The notes beneath the pieces are model-generated. The model saw only the letters and a list, made by a program, of their open reading frames with translations, was not told where the DNA came from and did not search any database. 20,280 nt of DNA from Reyranella sp. (GTDB taxonomy: Bacteria; Pseudomonadota; Alphaproteobacteria; Reyranellales; Reyranellaceae): contig JAUXST010000112.1 in assembly GCA_030679805.1 (NCBI GenBank), positions 1 through 20,280 of the forward strand, in the 5' to 3' direction. A program made the position numbers and the translations under genes. Every line of letters starts with the position of its first letter. Position 1 is the stretch's first letter. Below, in pieces: positions 7,716-14,866 of the stretch.

Positions 7716-8693
7716 ATGATCAAACTTTCCCGCCGCACCGCACTTGCCGGACTCGCGACCGCGCCGCTGGCGTCGGCCCGCGCGCAAGCCGTCGATTTCC
7801 CCGATCGTCCGCTGCGCCTCGTCGTCGGCTTTCCACCTGGCGGACCCAACGACCTGCTGGCCCGCCTGATCGCACCGGGCATCGGCGATCGGCTGAAGCG
7901 GACGGTCGTGGTCGAGAATCGCGCTGGCGCCAACGGCGAGATCGCGGCAGCGTCGGTCGCCAAGTCGCCCGCCGACGGCGGCGTGATCATGTTGGGATCG
8001 AACGGTTCGACCACGATAGCGCCGGCACTCAGCCGCAGCGTGCCCTACGACATCCGCACCGATTTCGTCGCTGTGGCGCCGGTCGGCATCAATCCGATGC
8101 TGCTGGTGGTACGCAACAATCTGCCTGCCGCGAACGTGGCAGAGCTGCTGGCGCTGGCCCGCGCGAAGCCCGGCAAGCTCAATGGCGCGTCGGCAGGCGC
8201 CGGCGGCGCCACCCATCTCGCCCTCGAACTGTCCAAATCGATGGGCCGGGTCGACATCGTGCACGTTCCCTACAAGGGCGGCGGGCCGGCGATGGCCGAT
8301 CTCATGGCAGGCCAGGTCGATCTCTATTTCGGAGGCCTGTCGACCGCGCTGCCGCATGTGAAGGCGGGCAAAATGCGCGCCCTCGGCCAGACCCTGGACG
8401 TTCGCTCGCCGGCGGCGCCGGACATCCCCACCATCGCCGAGGCCGGCCTGCCGGGCTACGAGGCCGCAATCTCCTACGGCATCTTCCTGCCGGCTGGCGC
8501 GCCCGCCGTCCTGGTCGAGCGCCTGCACGACGCGGTCGAGGCCACGATCCGCTCACCCGCCATCGCGCGCCGCTTCATCGAACTCGGCGCCGATCCGCAG
8601 TTCGGCACGCCGGCCGAGTTCGCCGCATACGTCGCCGACGACCTCGCCAAGTGGGCCCGCCTCGCGAAGGAAGCGGGCCTCAAGGCCGAATGA
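7716..8693 (+). CDS. tripartite tricarboxylate transporter binding protein (Bug/TctC), copy 2
   Basis: This 325-residue periplasmic Bug/TctC binding protein starts with SRRTALAGLATAPLASARAQA, a twin-arginine-like leader with probable cleavage after ARA or AQA. Family motifs are FPPGGPNDLLARLIA, NRAGANGEIAAASVA and HVPYKGGGPAMADLMAGQVDLYF, and the typical end is KWARLAKEAGLK. The ligand loops differ from those of the divergent copy, so the two probably bind different ligands. No TctA/TctB subunits adjoin it and no gene follows on the same strand; it ends 6 bases from the convergent NIPSNAP gene. The ribosome binding site is weak. Confidence 0.92.
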   Translation: MIKLSRRTALAGLATAPLASARAQAVDFPDRPLRLVVGFPPGGPNDLLARLIAPGIGDRLKRTVVVENRAGANGEIAAASVAKSPADGGVIMLGSNGSTTIAPALSRSVPYDIRTDFVAVAPVGINPMLLVVRNNLPAANVAELLALARAKPGKLNGASAGAGGATHLALELSKSMGRVDIVHVPYKGGGPAMADLMAGQVDLYFGGLSTALPHVKAGKMRALGQTLDVRSPAAPDIPTIAEAGLPGYEAAISYGIFLPAGAPAVLVERLHDAVEATIRSPAIARRFIELGADPQFGTPAEFAAYVADDLAKWARLAKEAGLKAE

Positions 8694-8699
8694 ACGCCG

Positions 8700-9026
8700 C
8701 TACTTGACCGACGAGAAGGCGGTCGGCGTCAGCATCTGGACCGACACGTTGGCCACGATCTGGCCGTCCTTCTCGGTCTCCGCCCGCTTGGCATGCCATT
8801 CCGGATCGGCCGCGAAGGCATTCCACTTCTTCTCGCGATCTGCCAGCGACTCCCAGGCAAGGAAGTAGGTGAGTTCCTGGTTGGACTCGCCCACCAGCGT
8901 CGTGAAGAAGCCGGCCTGCTTGATGCCGTGCTTCTCCCAGATCTTGAGCGTGATGGTGGCGAAGCGGTTGAGCAGCGCCGGCAAACGCCCCGGCAGACAA
9001 CGGTAGACTCGCATTTCGTAGATCAT
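8700..9026 (-). CDS. NIPSNAP family protein
   Basis: This 108-residue protein is a single ferredoxin-like dimeric alpha/beta barrel domain. The start MIYEMRVYRCLPGRLPALLNRF, followed by LTYFLAWESLADREKKWNAFAADPEW, is the hallmark of the NIPSNAP/EthD-like family. Family members are small cytoplasmic proteins of uncertain chemistry, often beside catabolic genes. The start at 9026 is fixed by GGAGGAAG, which overlaps the stop codon of the MBL gene 11 bases upstream, so the two are translationally linked. The longer open frame upstream is only a shadow of the MBL gene. Confidence 0.88.
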   Translation of the reverse strand: MIYEMRVYRCLPGRLPALLNRFATITLKIWEKHGIKQAGFFTTLVGESNQELTYFLAWESLADREKKWNAFAADPEWHAKRAETEKDGQIVANVSVQMLTPTAFSSVK

Positions 9027-9037
9027 CTTCTTCCTCC

Positions 9038-9925
9038 CTAGAAATTGCCATCGAATCGCGGCACGAAGCCGCTTCCCTTGTGGTCGATGTGACAGGTGAA
9101 CGGCGCGCCGAAGTGGCAAGGCATCAGCCGCGCGCCGGTGCCGGCGCAATGCTCGAGCGCCTCGCGACGGCTCTTGCGTGCGCCCACGGGCTCGGCGCAG
9201 GCGAAGCTGTTCCATTCCGGGTGATAAACCTGCAGCGCGTGGTGCAGGATGTCGCCGCAGAACAGTGCATTCTCGCCCCTCGATTCGAACTTGATGGCGA
9301 TGGTGCCGGGCGTGTGGCCGGGCGCGGGCGTGACGCTCATGTTCTCGTCGAGCTGGGCGGCGCCATCGACCATCTGCATCAGGCCGGCTTCGGCCACGGG
9401 AAGAACCGAGTCGCGGAACGAGCCGGCGTTGGCCGGTCCGGTCTTCGGATCGCTGTCGAGCTTCAGGTAGTGCTCGTAGTCGGCGCGGCTCCACACGTAT
9501 TTGGCATTCTTGAAGGTCGGCACCCATTTGCCGTTCTCGAGCTGGGTGTTCCAGCCGACATGATCGACATGCAAATGGGTGCACATCACCATGTCGACCT
9601 CGTCGGGCTTCACGCCGGCCGCCGCCAGCCGCTCGAGATATTTGGTCTCCATGAGATGCCACTTGGGCCGATGCGGCCTGGGCTTGCGGTTGCCGACGCA
9701 GGTATCGATCAGGACGCGCTTGCCGCCGATCGTGAGCAGCCAGCTGTGCACGCTTAGCTTCAGGAAGCCCAAGTCCTTGTCATAGTGCGCCGGCATCAGC
9801 CAGCTGGCATGCTGGTCGACCACCGCTGGGTCCCAATCGGGGAAGAACACCTTGGCGTCGAAATTGGGCTCGTAGGATTCCTCGATACGCCGGACCGTCG
9901 CGGCACCGAGCTTCACTTCGGTCAT
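9038..9925 (-). CDS. MBL-fold metallohydrolase, lactonase-like
   Basis: This 295-residue metallo-beta-lactamase-fold hydrolase has all metal ligands of a two-zinc site: HLHVDH (His117, His119, Asp121, His122), His204 in GHTPG, Asp225 in GDILHH and His271 in CHFG. The long N-terminal part before the motif and the insertion after it resemble the lactonase and methyl-parathion-hydrolase-like branch, which opens lactones or phosphotriesters. There is no signal peptide. GGGGGAGG lies just before the ATG. It forms a pair with the downstream NIPSNAP gene, and a small membrane protein gene lies 70 bases upstream. Calling it a quorum-quenching lactonase would be a guess. Confidence 0.88.
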   Translation of the reverse strand: MTEVKLGAATVRRIEESYEPNFDAKVFFPDWDPAVVDQHASWLMPAHYDKDLGFLKLSVHSWLLTIGGKRVLIDTCVGNRKPRPHRPKWHLMETKYLERLAAAGVKPDEVDMVMCTHLHVDHVGWNTQLENGKWVPTFKNAKYVWSRADYEHYLKLDSDPKTGPANAGSFRDSVLPVAEAGLMQMVDGAAQLDENMSVTPAPGHTPGTIAIKFESRGENALFCGDILHHALQVYHPEWNSFACAEPVGARKSRREALEHCAGTGARLMPCHFGAPFTCHIDHKGSGFVPRFDGNF

Positions 9926-9995
9926 GCCATCCTCCCCCCACTGCCGCTGAGCTTAGCGTTGCCGGGCGGCTCTCGGGAAGGGCGGCGTTCCGCTG

Positions 9996-10292
9996 CTAGA
10001 ACCGTAGCCTTCCCATGGCGTAATAACGAGCGAACGCGGCGACCGCCGCGGCACCGAGCGGCGCCACGGCCAGCAGAAGAATGAGATGCACGCCGAGCGA
10101 CCGGGCATCGAAGGTGCCGGGCAGCACCACTGTGACGGCAACCGTCATGACGAAGAAGATGACGGCGAAGCCGACGCCGCTCGCCACACCCAGAAGCAAC
10201 GCCATCAACAACGACGGTGCGCGGCCCTTGCCGAAATAGTAGCTGAGAGCGAACGCAGCCGCACAAGCAACGAGGGCCGTGATGCTTTCCAT
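9996..10292 (-). CDS. small three-helix membrane protein, function unknown
   Basis: This 98-residue hydrophobic protein has probable membrane helices at about 4-22, 28-58 (a long stretch, possibly one helix plus a re-entrant part) and 66-90, and ends with the basic tail YYAMGRLRF. I do not recognise a family. I chose the ATG at 10292 because AAGGAG lies 6 bases upstream. A GTG at 10352 would add 20 polar residues but has no ribosome binding site. The gene is upstream of the MBL-NIPSNAP pair on the same strand with a 70-base gap, so cotranscription is possible but not shown. It is divergent from the amidase gene. Confidence 0.65.
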   Translation of the reverse strand: MESITALVACAAAFALSYYFGKGRAPSLLMALLLGVASGVGFAVIFFVMTVAVTVVLPGTFDARSLGVHLILLLAVAPLGAAAVAAFARYYAMGRLRF

Positions 10293-10314
10293 GATCGACT
10301 CCTTCAATACGCTC

Positions 10315-10339
10315 TCGACTTGTGAGAAATCAAAGTCGA
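10315..10339. repeat. inverted repeat in the divergent region upstream of the amidase
   Basis: TCGACTT (10315-10321) and AAGTCGA (10333-10339) are perfect 7-base inverted arms around 11 bases, centred between the small membrane protein gene and the amidase gene. It could be an operator for one or both genes. The remaining bases of the 107-base gap hold no convincing -10 box, although TTGAGT at 10354-10359 is a possible -35 for the amidase. Confidence 0.35.
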
Positions 10340-10399
10340 CACTCTTGCTCACCGTTGAGTTTGAAACAGTTCGCCATCTTTGGGATCAACGAAAAACGC

Positions 10400-11821
10400 A
10401 TGTCTGAGTTCCCTCTTCCCTGGATTTCCGCAGCGGCACTAACATCACATTATCGTCATGGCACGCTGTCGCCGGTCGATGTCGCCGAGGCGATGCTGAT
10501 ACGTTCAGAGACGCTGAAACCACATCTCAATGCTTTCGTCCTGATCGATGCCGAGGGCGCACGCGTCGCGGCAAAGGCATCGGAGACGCGCTGGAAGAAC
10601 GGGGCACCGCTGTCGCCGCTCGACGGGGTGCCGACCACGATCAAGGACACGACGGCGGTCAAGGGCTGGCCGACGCGCTACGGTTCGTACGCCACCGACG
10701 AAGCGCCCGCCGCCGAAGACGCGGCTGTCACGGAACGTCTCCGCGTTGCCGGCATGGTCTTTCTCGGCAAGAGCACCACGCCCGAGTTCGGCTGGAAGGC
10801 GCTCACCGATTCGCCACTGCAGGGCACGACGCGCAGTCCCTGGAACCTCGCGCATTCGCCGGGCGGCTCTTCCGGTGGCGCCTCGGCACTCACGGCCGCC
10901 GGCATCAATCCCTTCAACCACGGCAACGACGGCGGTGGCTCGATCCGCATTCCGGCCGCACACACCGGCCTGGTCGGGCTGAAGCCGAGCTACGGGCGCA
11001 TCCCGCAGTATCCCGCCGATTCGCCCTTCGCCGACGTCATCAGCCAGGGCGTGCTGTCGCGCGCCGTGCTCGACGCGGCGATGGCGCTGAACGTCATGGC
11101 CGGCCCCGACCCGCGCGACTGGCGCTCACTGCCGGCCGACCCGCGCGACTACACGATCGGCCTCGATGACGGCGTGCGCGGCCTGAGGATCGGCCTCAGC
11201 CTCGACTTCGGACACGTGAAGGCCGACGCGGAGGTCCGCGCGCTGGTCGCCGCCGCGGCCCGGCGTTTCGAGGAACTCGGCGCCCATGTCGAGGATGTCG
11301 GCCCGTTGATCGAGCCGCTGCAGAATTCCTTCGAGCCGCTGTGGATCGGCAGCTTCGCCACCCGCTTGCGCCAGATCCCGACCCAGCTGCACGGCAAGCT
11401 CGATCCCGGCTTCCGCGCCGCCGCCGAGAAGGGCCTCGCCATCACGCTCGCCGACTACGCCAGGGCCTACGAGGCCAAGTCGAAGCTGGCCCGCGATCTG
11501 GCGCTCTGGCACGAGAAATTCGATCTGCTGCTGGCGCCGGTGGCGCCGACGGCCGCACCGCCGGTTGAGACCCTCTACAACTCGGAAGCGTTCCCGCGCT
11601 GGACCAAGGGCGCGCCCTACACGCTGCCCTGCAACCTCACCGGACAGCCCGCCGCCTCGATGCCGGCCGGTCTCACCGCGTCCGGCCTGCCGGTCGGGCT
11701 ACAAATCATCGGCCCGCCCCGCGCCGACCATCTCGTCCTGCGCGCCATGCGGGCCTTCGAGAGCGCGAGCGGCTGGACATGGCCGCAGGCCAGGGTGCTG
11801 GAGACGCTGGCCAAGCTCTGA
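10400..11821 (+). CDS. amidase-signature family amidase
   Basis: This 473-residue cytoplasmic enzyme of the amidase-signature family hydrolyses amide bonds. The Ser-cis-Ser-Lys triad is intact: Lys82 (TIKDTT), Ser157 in PGGSSGG and Ser181 in GNDGGGSIRIPA. The 75- and 24-residue spacings match those of known members. The C-terminal Pro/Gly-rich segment PAASMPAGLTASGLPVGLQIIG is also typical. GatA-type tRNA amidotransferase is unlikely because no gatB or gatC is nearby, so an aliphatic, aryl or carbamoyl amide substrate is more probable. I prefer the ATG at 10400, which places the usual SAAALTSHYR helix near the start; a GTG at 10322 is open but adds 26 residues without family character. It stands alone on its strand. 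Confidence 0.92.
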   Translation: MSEFPLPWISAAALTSHYRHGTLSPVDVAEAMLIRSETLKPHLNAFVLIDAEGARVAAKASETRWKNGAPLSPLDGVPTTIKDTTAVKGWPTRYGSYATDEAPAAEDAAVTERLRVAGMVFLGKSTTPEFGWKALTDSPLQGTTRSPWNLAHSPGGSSGGASALTAAGINPFNHGNDGGGSIRIPAAHTGLVGLKPSYGRIPQYPADSPFADVISQGVLSRAVLDAAMALNVMAGPDPRDWRSLPADPRDYTIGLDDGVRGLRIGLSLDFGHVKADAEVRALVAAAARRFEELGAHVEDVGPLIEPLQNSFEPLWIGSFATRLRQIPTQLHGKLDPGFRAAAEKGLAITLADYARAYEAKSKLARDLALWHEKFDLLLAPVAPTAAPPVETLYNSEAFPRWTKGAPYTLPCNLTGQPAASMPAGLTASGLPVGLQIIGPPRADHLVLRAMRAFESASGWTWPQARVLETLAKL

Positions 11822-11822
11822 G

Positions 11823-11850
11823 CTTCACTCCAACGTGAAGTGAACGTGAA
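11823..11850. repeat. inverted and direct repeats after the amidase gene
   Basis: CTTCAC (11823-11828) and GTGAAG (11835-11840) form a 6-base stem. ACGTGAA occurs at 11833-11839 and again at 11844-11850, exactly 11 bases apart, or one helical turn. There is no T-run, so a factor-independent terminator is doubtful. The site could instead be an operator for the following secreted-protein gene, 60 bases downstream. Confidence 0.3.
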
Positions 11851-11909
11851 ACGCCTCCCGTTCGGCGAACCGCTACGCTCCCCGTCAAAGAAGCACAGGG
11901 GGCGATGAC

Positions 11910-12590
11910 ATGCAGAGAAGCATTCGGACGATTGGTTTCGCCCTGGCGGCGATCACGTTGGGCGCCGTGAGCGCAGAGCTGCGCGCCCAGACGCCGCCGC
12001 CGCAGTTTCCCAACATGACCTTCTTCGTCACCAGCACCGGCGGGCCCGCCGGCGCCAACTACGGCGGCCTCGAGGGTGCCGACAAGCATTGCCAGACGCT
12101 GGCGACGAAAGCCGGCGCCAGTGCCAAGACCTGGCGCGCCTATCTCAGCACCCAGACCGTGGGCGGCGCCACCGCCGTCAATGCCAAGGACCGCATCGGC
12201 AAGGGCCCGTGGATCGACCCCAAGGGTGTCCAAATCGCCGCAAGCGTCGCCGACCTGCATTCGCCCAACAACAAGATCGCGCCCGACACCCTGGTGGCCG
12301 ACACCGGCCGCCTGATCCCAAGCCGGCTCTACACCGTCAACCAGCACGACATCCTCACCGGCTCGCGGGCGGACGGCACCGCTTTCCCGCCGGACAAGGA
12401 CATGACCTGCGGCAACTGGACCAAGAGCGGCGAAGGCAGCGCGATGGTGGGCCACGGCGATCGCATGGGTCTGCGCGACGACGACGCCTCGAAGTCGTGG
12501 AACATGTCACATCCGTCACGGAGCTGCGATGCCGCGGGCCTGGTGTCGACCGGCGGCGCCGGCCTGCTTTATTGCTTCGCGGCGGACTGA
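11910..12590 (+). CDS. exported protein with endostatin/C-type-lectin-like fold, function unknown
   Basis: This 226-residue protein has a Sec signal peptide (about 1-27, ending LRAQ) and a mature domain starting MTFFVTSTGGPAGANYGGLEGADKHCQ. Similar domains in bacterial proteins, with KTWRAYLST, VNAKDRIGKGPW and a C-terminal CGNWTKSGEGSAMVGHGDR, are often described as endostatin- or C-type-lectin-like; I recall this pattern but cannot verify it here. Cysteines in KHCQ, MTCGNW, RSCD and YCFA could form two disulfides. No enzyme motif is visible; a secreted or periplasmic binding role is a guess. CAGGGGG lies upstream of the ATG. It faces the next gene, with the stops 9 bases apart. Confidence 0.75.
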   Translation: MQRSIRTIGFALAAITLGAVSAELRAQTPPPQFPNMTFFVTSTGGPAGANYGGLEGADKHCQTLATKAGASAKTWRAYLSTQTVGGATAVNAKDRIGKGPWIDPKGVQIAASVADLHSPNNKIAPDTLVADTGRLIPSRLYTVNQHDILTGSRADGTAFPPDKDMTCGNWTKSGEGSAMVGHGDRMGLRDDDASKSWNMSHPSRSCDAAGLVSTGGAGLLYCFAAD

Positions 12591-12599
12591 GCGCGGCGA

Positions 12600-12963
12600 T
12601 TAGCTCGAAGGGTCGCCGGTGATGAAGCAGAAGACCAGGCCGTAGGTCTCGCAGAGGTACGGCCTGCGGTCGGGGGGTCGGCATCGAGAGGATCTCGTTC
12701 TTCGGGACGATCAGCCATTGCCGACCGTCCCAGGCGCGATACAGGCCGTCTTCGCCGAGGAAGGATTGCGTCGGGCGGCAATCGCCCTGCTTGCCGTCGG
12801 CCGATCCGTTACAGCAGCGCGATCCCGTGTCGGGCTGCCGCAGCTCCTTGTACCAGTCGTGGTTTTCCGCATGCCCGTCGCCGTGCCTGCCGGGCGGCAG
12901 CGATTGCGCAATGGCCGTCATGGGCAACAACGCCAATAGAAGTGCGCGCCAGATCGGTGCCAT
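12600..12963 (-). pseudogene. small exported Cys-rich protein, frameshifted at a G6 run
   Basis: The intact form would be 120 residues: a signal peptide (about 1-20, ending AIAQ), then a His/Gly-rich start and NHDWYKELRQPDTGSRCCN, DCRPTQSFLGEDGLYRAWDGRQWLIVP. Read as given, the frame breaks at the G6 run 12672-12677 and runs on as Arg-rich sequence antisense to the neighbouring gene, to 12355. Removing one G restores PTPDRRPYLCETYGLVFCF and a TAA at 12600-12602, a typical ending with two more cysteines (five in all). The family, common as hypothetical periplasmic proteins in Alphaproteobacteria as far as I recall, has no known function. The break may be a sequencing error or a real recent mutation. 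Confidence 0.75.
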
Positions 12964-13076
12964 GGTCCGGGACCAGTGCTTTAGGGAGGCAGGTCTGCCG
13001 CGTCATCCCATCCACGTGTCGCGGCGCAGAACAAGTCCGTGGGGCATCCTATCCGAAGGGTGACTATCGACATTGC

Positions 13077-13100
13077 GGCCGGGCGTCGGCCGCCCAGGCC
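13077..13100 (-). terminator. possible hairpin terminator of the HyuA-like operon
   Basis: GGCCGGGCG (13077-13085) pairs with CGCCC (13091-13095) and GGCC (13097-13100), with one bulged A, 15 bases past the hydantoinase-like stop codon. No T-run follows on the minus strand, so intrinsic termination is uncertain. The rest of 12964-13114 holds no gene that I can support. Confidence 0.3.
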
Positions 13101-13114
13101 TCGTCCTTGCCCAC

Positions 13115-14818
13115 TTAGCTGGTCCGGCGTCTTGCCCGCATCTCCGAAGCACCCATCGCGATGGCACGCACGCGCTGGGAGTGTGGGCTGACCTCGATGG
13201 TGACCTCAACGTTCTCCGCCGCGGCGCCCAGCCTCACGACAGCGTCGAAGGCCTCACGCTTGATGGCCTTCAGGTCCTCGGGCTGCGGATTGGGAATGAC
13301 CCGTTCGATGACCTCGCGCACCAGCGCCAGCGCCACGCCGATGGAGGAGATGACTTCGGCGTCCTTGGAGATGGTGTGGGCAAGCTGCATGCGCTCGGCG
13401 GTGAGGGGCAACAGCGCGGCAGCGCCGCCGCCCTCACCCACCAGCACAACCTGGCCCCGATCAAGGCCATACTCGGCGATCAGCTGCTCGACGACGGGGA
13501 TGGCCTTGGCCGTGGCGCGCTCGAGGATCTGGCGGGCGGCATCCTCGGCCGAGCACCCGAGCATCGCGGCAAGCGGCGCCATGGCGCGGCGGGCAGAGTC
13601 CGGATTGCCGTAAGCATGCAGGCCGGGCTTGGCATAGCCCAGCACGTTGGCGGCGCAGGTGTTGGTGATGGCGTAGCGCGCGCCGTCGGCGACGCGGATC
13701 GAGACATAGTCGTCCGGGTCGCCGCCCTTGGGCTGCAACAGCTCGACCCGTGCGTCGGCGAAGGCTGATGGTTCGGCAAAGGCCGAATAGGGAAGGCCGG
13801 CGATATGGGCGCTGCGTGGCCCGACATCGACGAGCTTGCCGTCGCGGATGCGCACCATGCTGCCACCGGCAATGCCGGTCACGCGCACGTCCAGCGAGTT
13901 CACATAGGTCTCGTGTCCGCCGACACGGGCGTATTTCACCGTCGGCCGGCCGTTGCGGATAACACCGATGTTGGTGCTGGTGCCGCCGACCTCGAAATAG
14001 ATGCCGTCGGAGACCCTGAGATGCATGAGCGCGCCGGCGACGCTGGCGGCCGGACCCGACAGCATCGTCATCGCCGGGCGGCGGCGCATCTCATGGATGT
14101 CCATGACGCCGCCGTCGCCGCGCATGACCATGAGCGGTGCCTGGATGCCGGCCTCGCGCACGCTGGCCCCGGTCATGTTGGCGGTGTCGATCATCTTGGG
14201 CAGGATGCTGGCGTTGATCACCGCCGTGCGGGTCCGCGTGGTGAGCCCGTAGAGCTTCGAGATCTCGTGCCCGCACGTCACGGCCATTTCCGCGCCGACG
14301 GCGGCCAGGCGGATCGTCTCCTCGCTGCTGTGATCGTCGACGCCGAAGGCGCTGGTCGCGACTACGACGCGCACGCCTTCGGCGCGCAGTTCCTCGACGG
14401 CCGCCCGAGCGCTTGTCTCGGTAAGCTGGTCCGTGGTCACGAAGCGATGGCCCGGCCGCAGGAAGCGCCCGGGCGCCAGCTCGATCTCGCGGATGTTGCT
14501 CTGGCTGCGCGCCAGCAGCGCCTGGTCCCGGCTCGCCATGCCGATCACGCCGACCGGCGCCACGTCGCCCTCGAGAAGGGCGTTGGTCGCCTGGGTGGTG
14601 CTGTGCGCCAGGAAGATCACGTCCCTGGGATCGACGCCGGAGCGATCCAGGACGTTGCGGAACGCCTCGACGACGCCCTTGGCCACGCCGCGATCGTCGG
14701 CGTGCGTGGTCAGTACCGAATACCGGCCGACCACCTCGTACGTCGCATTGTCGATCAGCACCGCCTTGGTGAAGGTGCCGCCGACGTCGATGCCAATGCG
14801 AAAGGTCCTGCCGTCCAT
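13115..14818 (-). CDS. stand-alone hydantoinase/oxoprolinase A-like protein
   Basis: This 567-residue protein belongs to the hydantoinase-A/5-oxoprolinase family, ATP-dependent ring-opening amidohydrolases with an actin-like fold. The N-terminal nucleotide loop is GIDVGGTFTK (9-18). HSTTQATNALLEG (72-84), SGPAASVAGA (254-263), the second phosphate loop FEVGGTSTNIGVI (275-287) and GEGGGAAALLP (461-471) follow in the expected order. It is clearly shorter than the usual HyuA of about 680-700 residues, has GTSTN where the family usually has GTSTD, and no HyuB-type subunit adjoins it. It is therefore a divergent single-subunit branch whose reaction is unknown. It is the last gene of a five-gene minus-strand cluster. 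The weak ribosome binding site lies inside an inverted repeat. Confidence 0.85.
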   Translation of the reverse strand: MDGRTFRIGIDVGGTFTKAVLIDNATYEVVGRYSVLTTHADDRGVAKGVVEAFRNVLDRSGVDPRDVIFLAHSTTQATNALLEGDVAPVGVIGMASRDQALLARSQSNIREIELAPGRFLRPGHRFVTTDQLTETSARAAVEELRAEGVRVVVATSAFGVDDHSSEETIRLAAVGAEMAVTCGHEISKLYGLTTRTRTAVINASILPKMIDTANMTGASVREAGIQAPLMVMRGDGGVMDIHEMRRRPAMTMLSGPAASVAGALMHLRVSDGIYFEVGGTSTNIGVIRNGRPTVKYARVGGHETYVNSLDVRVTGIAGGSMVRIRDGKLVDVGPRSAHIAGLPYSAFAEPSAFADARVELLQPKGGDPDDYVSIRVADGARYAITNTCAANVLGYAKPGLHAYGNPDSARRAMAPLAAMLGCSAEDAARQILERATAKAIPVVEQLIAEYGLDRGQVVLVGEGGGAAALLPLTAERMQLAHTISKDAEVISSIGVALALVREVIERVIPNPQPEDLKAIKREAFDAVVRLGAAAENVEVTIEVSPHSQRVRAIAMGASEMRARRRTS

Positions 14819-14820
14819 GC

Positions 14821-14845
14821 CGCCTATGCCAACCTGAAATAGGCG
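14821..14845 (-). promoter_or_regulatory. hairpin overlapping the ribosome binding site of the HyuA-like gene
   Basis: On the minus strand CGCCTAT, an 11-base loop and ATAGGCG form a perfect 7-bp stem whose 3' arm ends two bases before the ATG at 14818. The only Shine-Dalgarno-like bases (AGGCGG) are in that arm, so the stem would hide them. It may lower or regulate translation, or it may be an operator. Confidence 0.4.
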
Positions 14846-14866
14846 CGCGTTGCCGGGCGAGCAGCA

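Noticed and set aside
9027..9662. N-terminal extension of the NIPSNAP protein
   Set aside because: It is an Arg-rich shadow of the MBL gene; GGAGGAAG just before 9026 fixes the start.
10400..11821. Reading the amidase as GatA of the tRNA amidotransferase
   Set aside because: No gatB or gatC is adjacent, and the gene stands alone among catabolic genes.
12355..12599. The Arg-rich C-terminal run of the frame that starts at 12963
   Set aside because: It lies antisense to the secreted-protein gene; the frame corrected at the G6 run gives a sensible end at 12600.
12963..12975. Palindrome TGGTCCGGGACCA over the start codon of the broken Cys-rich gene
   Set aside because: It has short GC-rich arms in a GC-rich region, so chance is likely, and it has no link to a known operator pattern.
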